Shown here: one piece after another, positions 6,322-6,840 of the stretch | Layout of the letters: the number at the start of each line of letters is the position of its first letter | How positions within the stretch are numbered: position 1 is the stretch's first letter | DNA from: Betaproteobacteria bacterium | Lineage (GTDB): Bacteria > Pseudomonadota > Gammaproteobacteria > Burkholderiales > Rhodocyclaceae | Length of the DNA: 6,840 nt | Reading direction: 5' to 3' | Assembly: GCA_025997095.1 (NCBI GenBank) | Contig: BNUD01000112.1 | Span: 1 to 6,840 of the forward strand | The notes under the pieces: generated by a model | Databases searched by the model: none | The model's input: only the letters and a program-made list of their open reading frames with translations | Told to the model about the DNA's origin: nothing | Translations under genes and position numbers: made by a program

Positions 6322-6328
6322 CAATGCA

Positions 6329-6718
6329 TCAGGCCGCCTGCTTCAGTGGCTCGGGTTCCTTTTTCAACCAGGGCGGCGTCAGCTTTGTCCAGCAGGGATT
6401 ATTTAATGTCATGTCCATGTCGCGGGCGAAGATGGCGAAGCCGTCAACCCCGTGATACGGGCCGGAATAATCCCAGGAGTGCAATTGCCGGAAGGGCACG
6501 CCCATTTTGTGAAAGACGTATTTTTCCTTGATGCCGGAGCCGATGAGGTCAGGCTTCATGGCATCGACGAAACGCTCGAACTCATAGCCGGTCACATCGT
6601 CGTATATCAGCGTGGTATCGCCCATTTCCTTGATGGTGCGGTCATAATCGTCGTTATGGGCGAATTCGTAGCCGGTGCCGACCACTTCCATGCCCAGATC
6701 TTCGTAAGCCCCCACGAC
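6329..6718 (-). CDS. nifD: Nitrogenase MoFe alpha chain, C-terminal part, disrupted at its 5' side
   Basis: NifD is the subunit that carries FeMo-co. This fragment is the last 129 codons, starting at [19 protein letters not shown] (about residue 363 in A. vinelandii numbering) and ending LKQAA. It keeps IKEKY, with the homocitrate-side Lys equivalent to Lys426, and [11 protein letters not shown], with the FeMo-co ligand equivalent to His442. Upstream of 6718 the minus strand stops resembling NifD: the reading (FGGFERF) lacks the expected GGLRPRH block. The plus strand there encodes a different part of NifD. GTG at 6713-6715 is an internal Val codon, not a real start. As the sequence stands it cannot make a whole NifD; the Cys275 ligand region is not in the window. 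Confidence 0.96.
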   Translation of the reverse strand, partial: VVGAYEDLGMEVVGTGYEFAHNDDYDRTIKEMGDTTLIYDDVTGYEFERFVDAMKPDLIGSGIKEKYVFHKMGVPFRQLHSWDYSGPYHGVDGFAIFARDMDMTLNNPCWTKLTPPWLKKEPEPLKQAA

Positions 6719-6840
6719 AAAACGCTCGAATCCTCCAAAAAGTGCATCACCTCCAACCGCAAATCCCTGCCCGGCGTCATGACCATGCGCGGCTGTGCCT
6801 ACGCCGGTTCCAAAGGCGTGGTCTGGGGACCGATCAAGGA
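6716..6840 (+). pseudogene. nifD: nifD N-terminal segment in inverted orientation (continues off the right edge)
   Basis: The plus strand reads [10 protein letters not shown], then [19 protein letters not shown] and GVVWGPIKD, which is the N-terminal part of NifD, about residues 36-77 in A. vinelandii numbering. RGCAYAG contains the equivalent of P-cluster ligand Cys62. It lies head to head with the C-terminal fragment on the other strand. The codons before GAC (6716-6718) already belong to the other fragment, so there is no start codon and no promoter. The frame is open to the window end. This fits one end of an inverted internal nifD segment, or a chimeric contig end. Confidence 0.9.

Noticed and set aside
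6713..6715. GTG as the start of a short separate gene containing the NifD C terminus
   Set aside because: It is an internal Val codon of the conserved [11 protein letters not shown] block and has no ribosome binding site; the fragment is truncated by the rearrangement.
1..6840. CRISPR array, tRNA or rRNA gene, insertion sequence
   Set aside because: No regularly spaced direct repeats, cloverleaf-like tRNA sequence, rRNA signature or transposase-like protein was seen on either strand.

Overview
The window is part of a molybdenum nitrogenase (nif) gene cluster, most likely from a gammaproteobacterium. This rests on the protein sequences (NifK, NifD, NifE, NifT and a two-domain NifY/NafY-type protein), on a gene order close to the Azotobacter vinelandii layout (nifD-K-T-...-Y-...-E), and on sigma-54/NifA-type promoter elements. 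I cannot name the species. Both ends lie inside genes and the length is not a round number, so this may be a whole short contig.

Layout, right to left along the minus strand: the C-terminal quarter of nifD (6718-6329), nifK (6217-4649), nifT (4560-4333), a 2[4Fe-4S] ferredoxin (4302-4114), nifY/nafY-like (4063-3305), then two tightly coupled genes I do not recognise, of 89 aa (3303-3034) and 328 aa (3037-2051). These are co-oriented with short gaps or overlaps and look like the nifHDK operon and its tail. After a convergent junction marked by a perfect 14-bp hairpin (2032-2063) comes a plus-strand gene for a DUF1016/YhcG-type PDDEXK nuclease (957-2009), probably preceded by a 32-codon ORF sharing an ATGA overlap with it (862-960). 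The left end holds the first 198 codons of nifE on the minus strand (596-1).

The 360-bp gap between nifE and the nuclease gene (597-956) is regulatory. It has a near-consensus sigma-54 promoter facing nifE (641-627), an IHF-like site (659-647), a symmetric TGT-N10-ACA NifA site (697-712), and a second, unexpected near-consensus sigma-54 promoter facing the nuclease gene (818-833). One NifA site could serve both directions, which would place an apparently foreign nuclease gene under nitrogen-fixation control. This is the most interesting regulatory observation here.

At the right end, nifD is not collinear. Up to about 6718 the minus strand encodes the NifD C terminus (from about residue 363 in A. 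vinelandii numbering). From there to 6840 the plus strand encodes NifD residues of about 36-77. A simple inversion of an internal segment of about 1 kb of nifD, or an inverted chimera at a contig end, would explain it. Artefact is the leading explanation until the junction is verified.

Functionally, nifD and nifK encode the MoFe protein. NifE is half of the NifEN scaffold on which FeMo-co is built. The NifY/NafY-like protein would hold cofactor or apo-MoFe protein during maturation. The ferredoxin probably carries electrons for fixation or cofactor synthesis.
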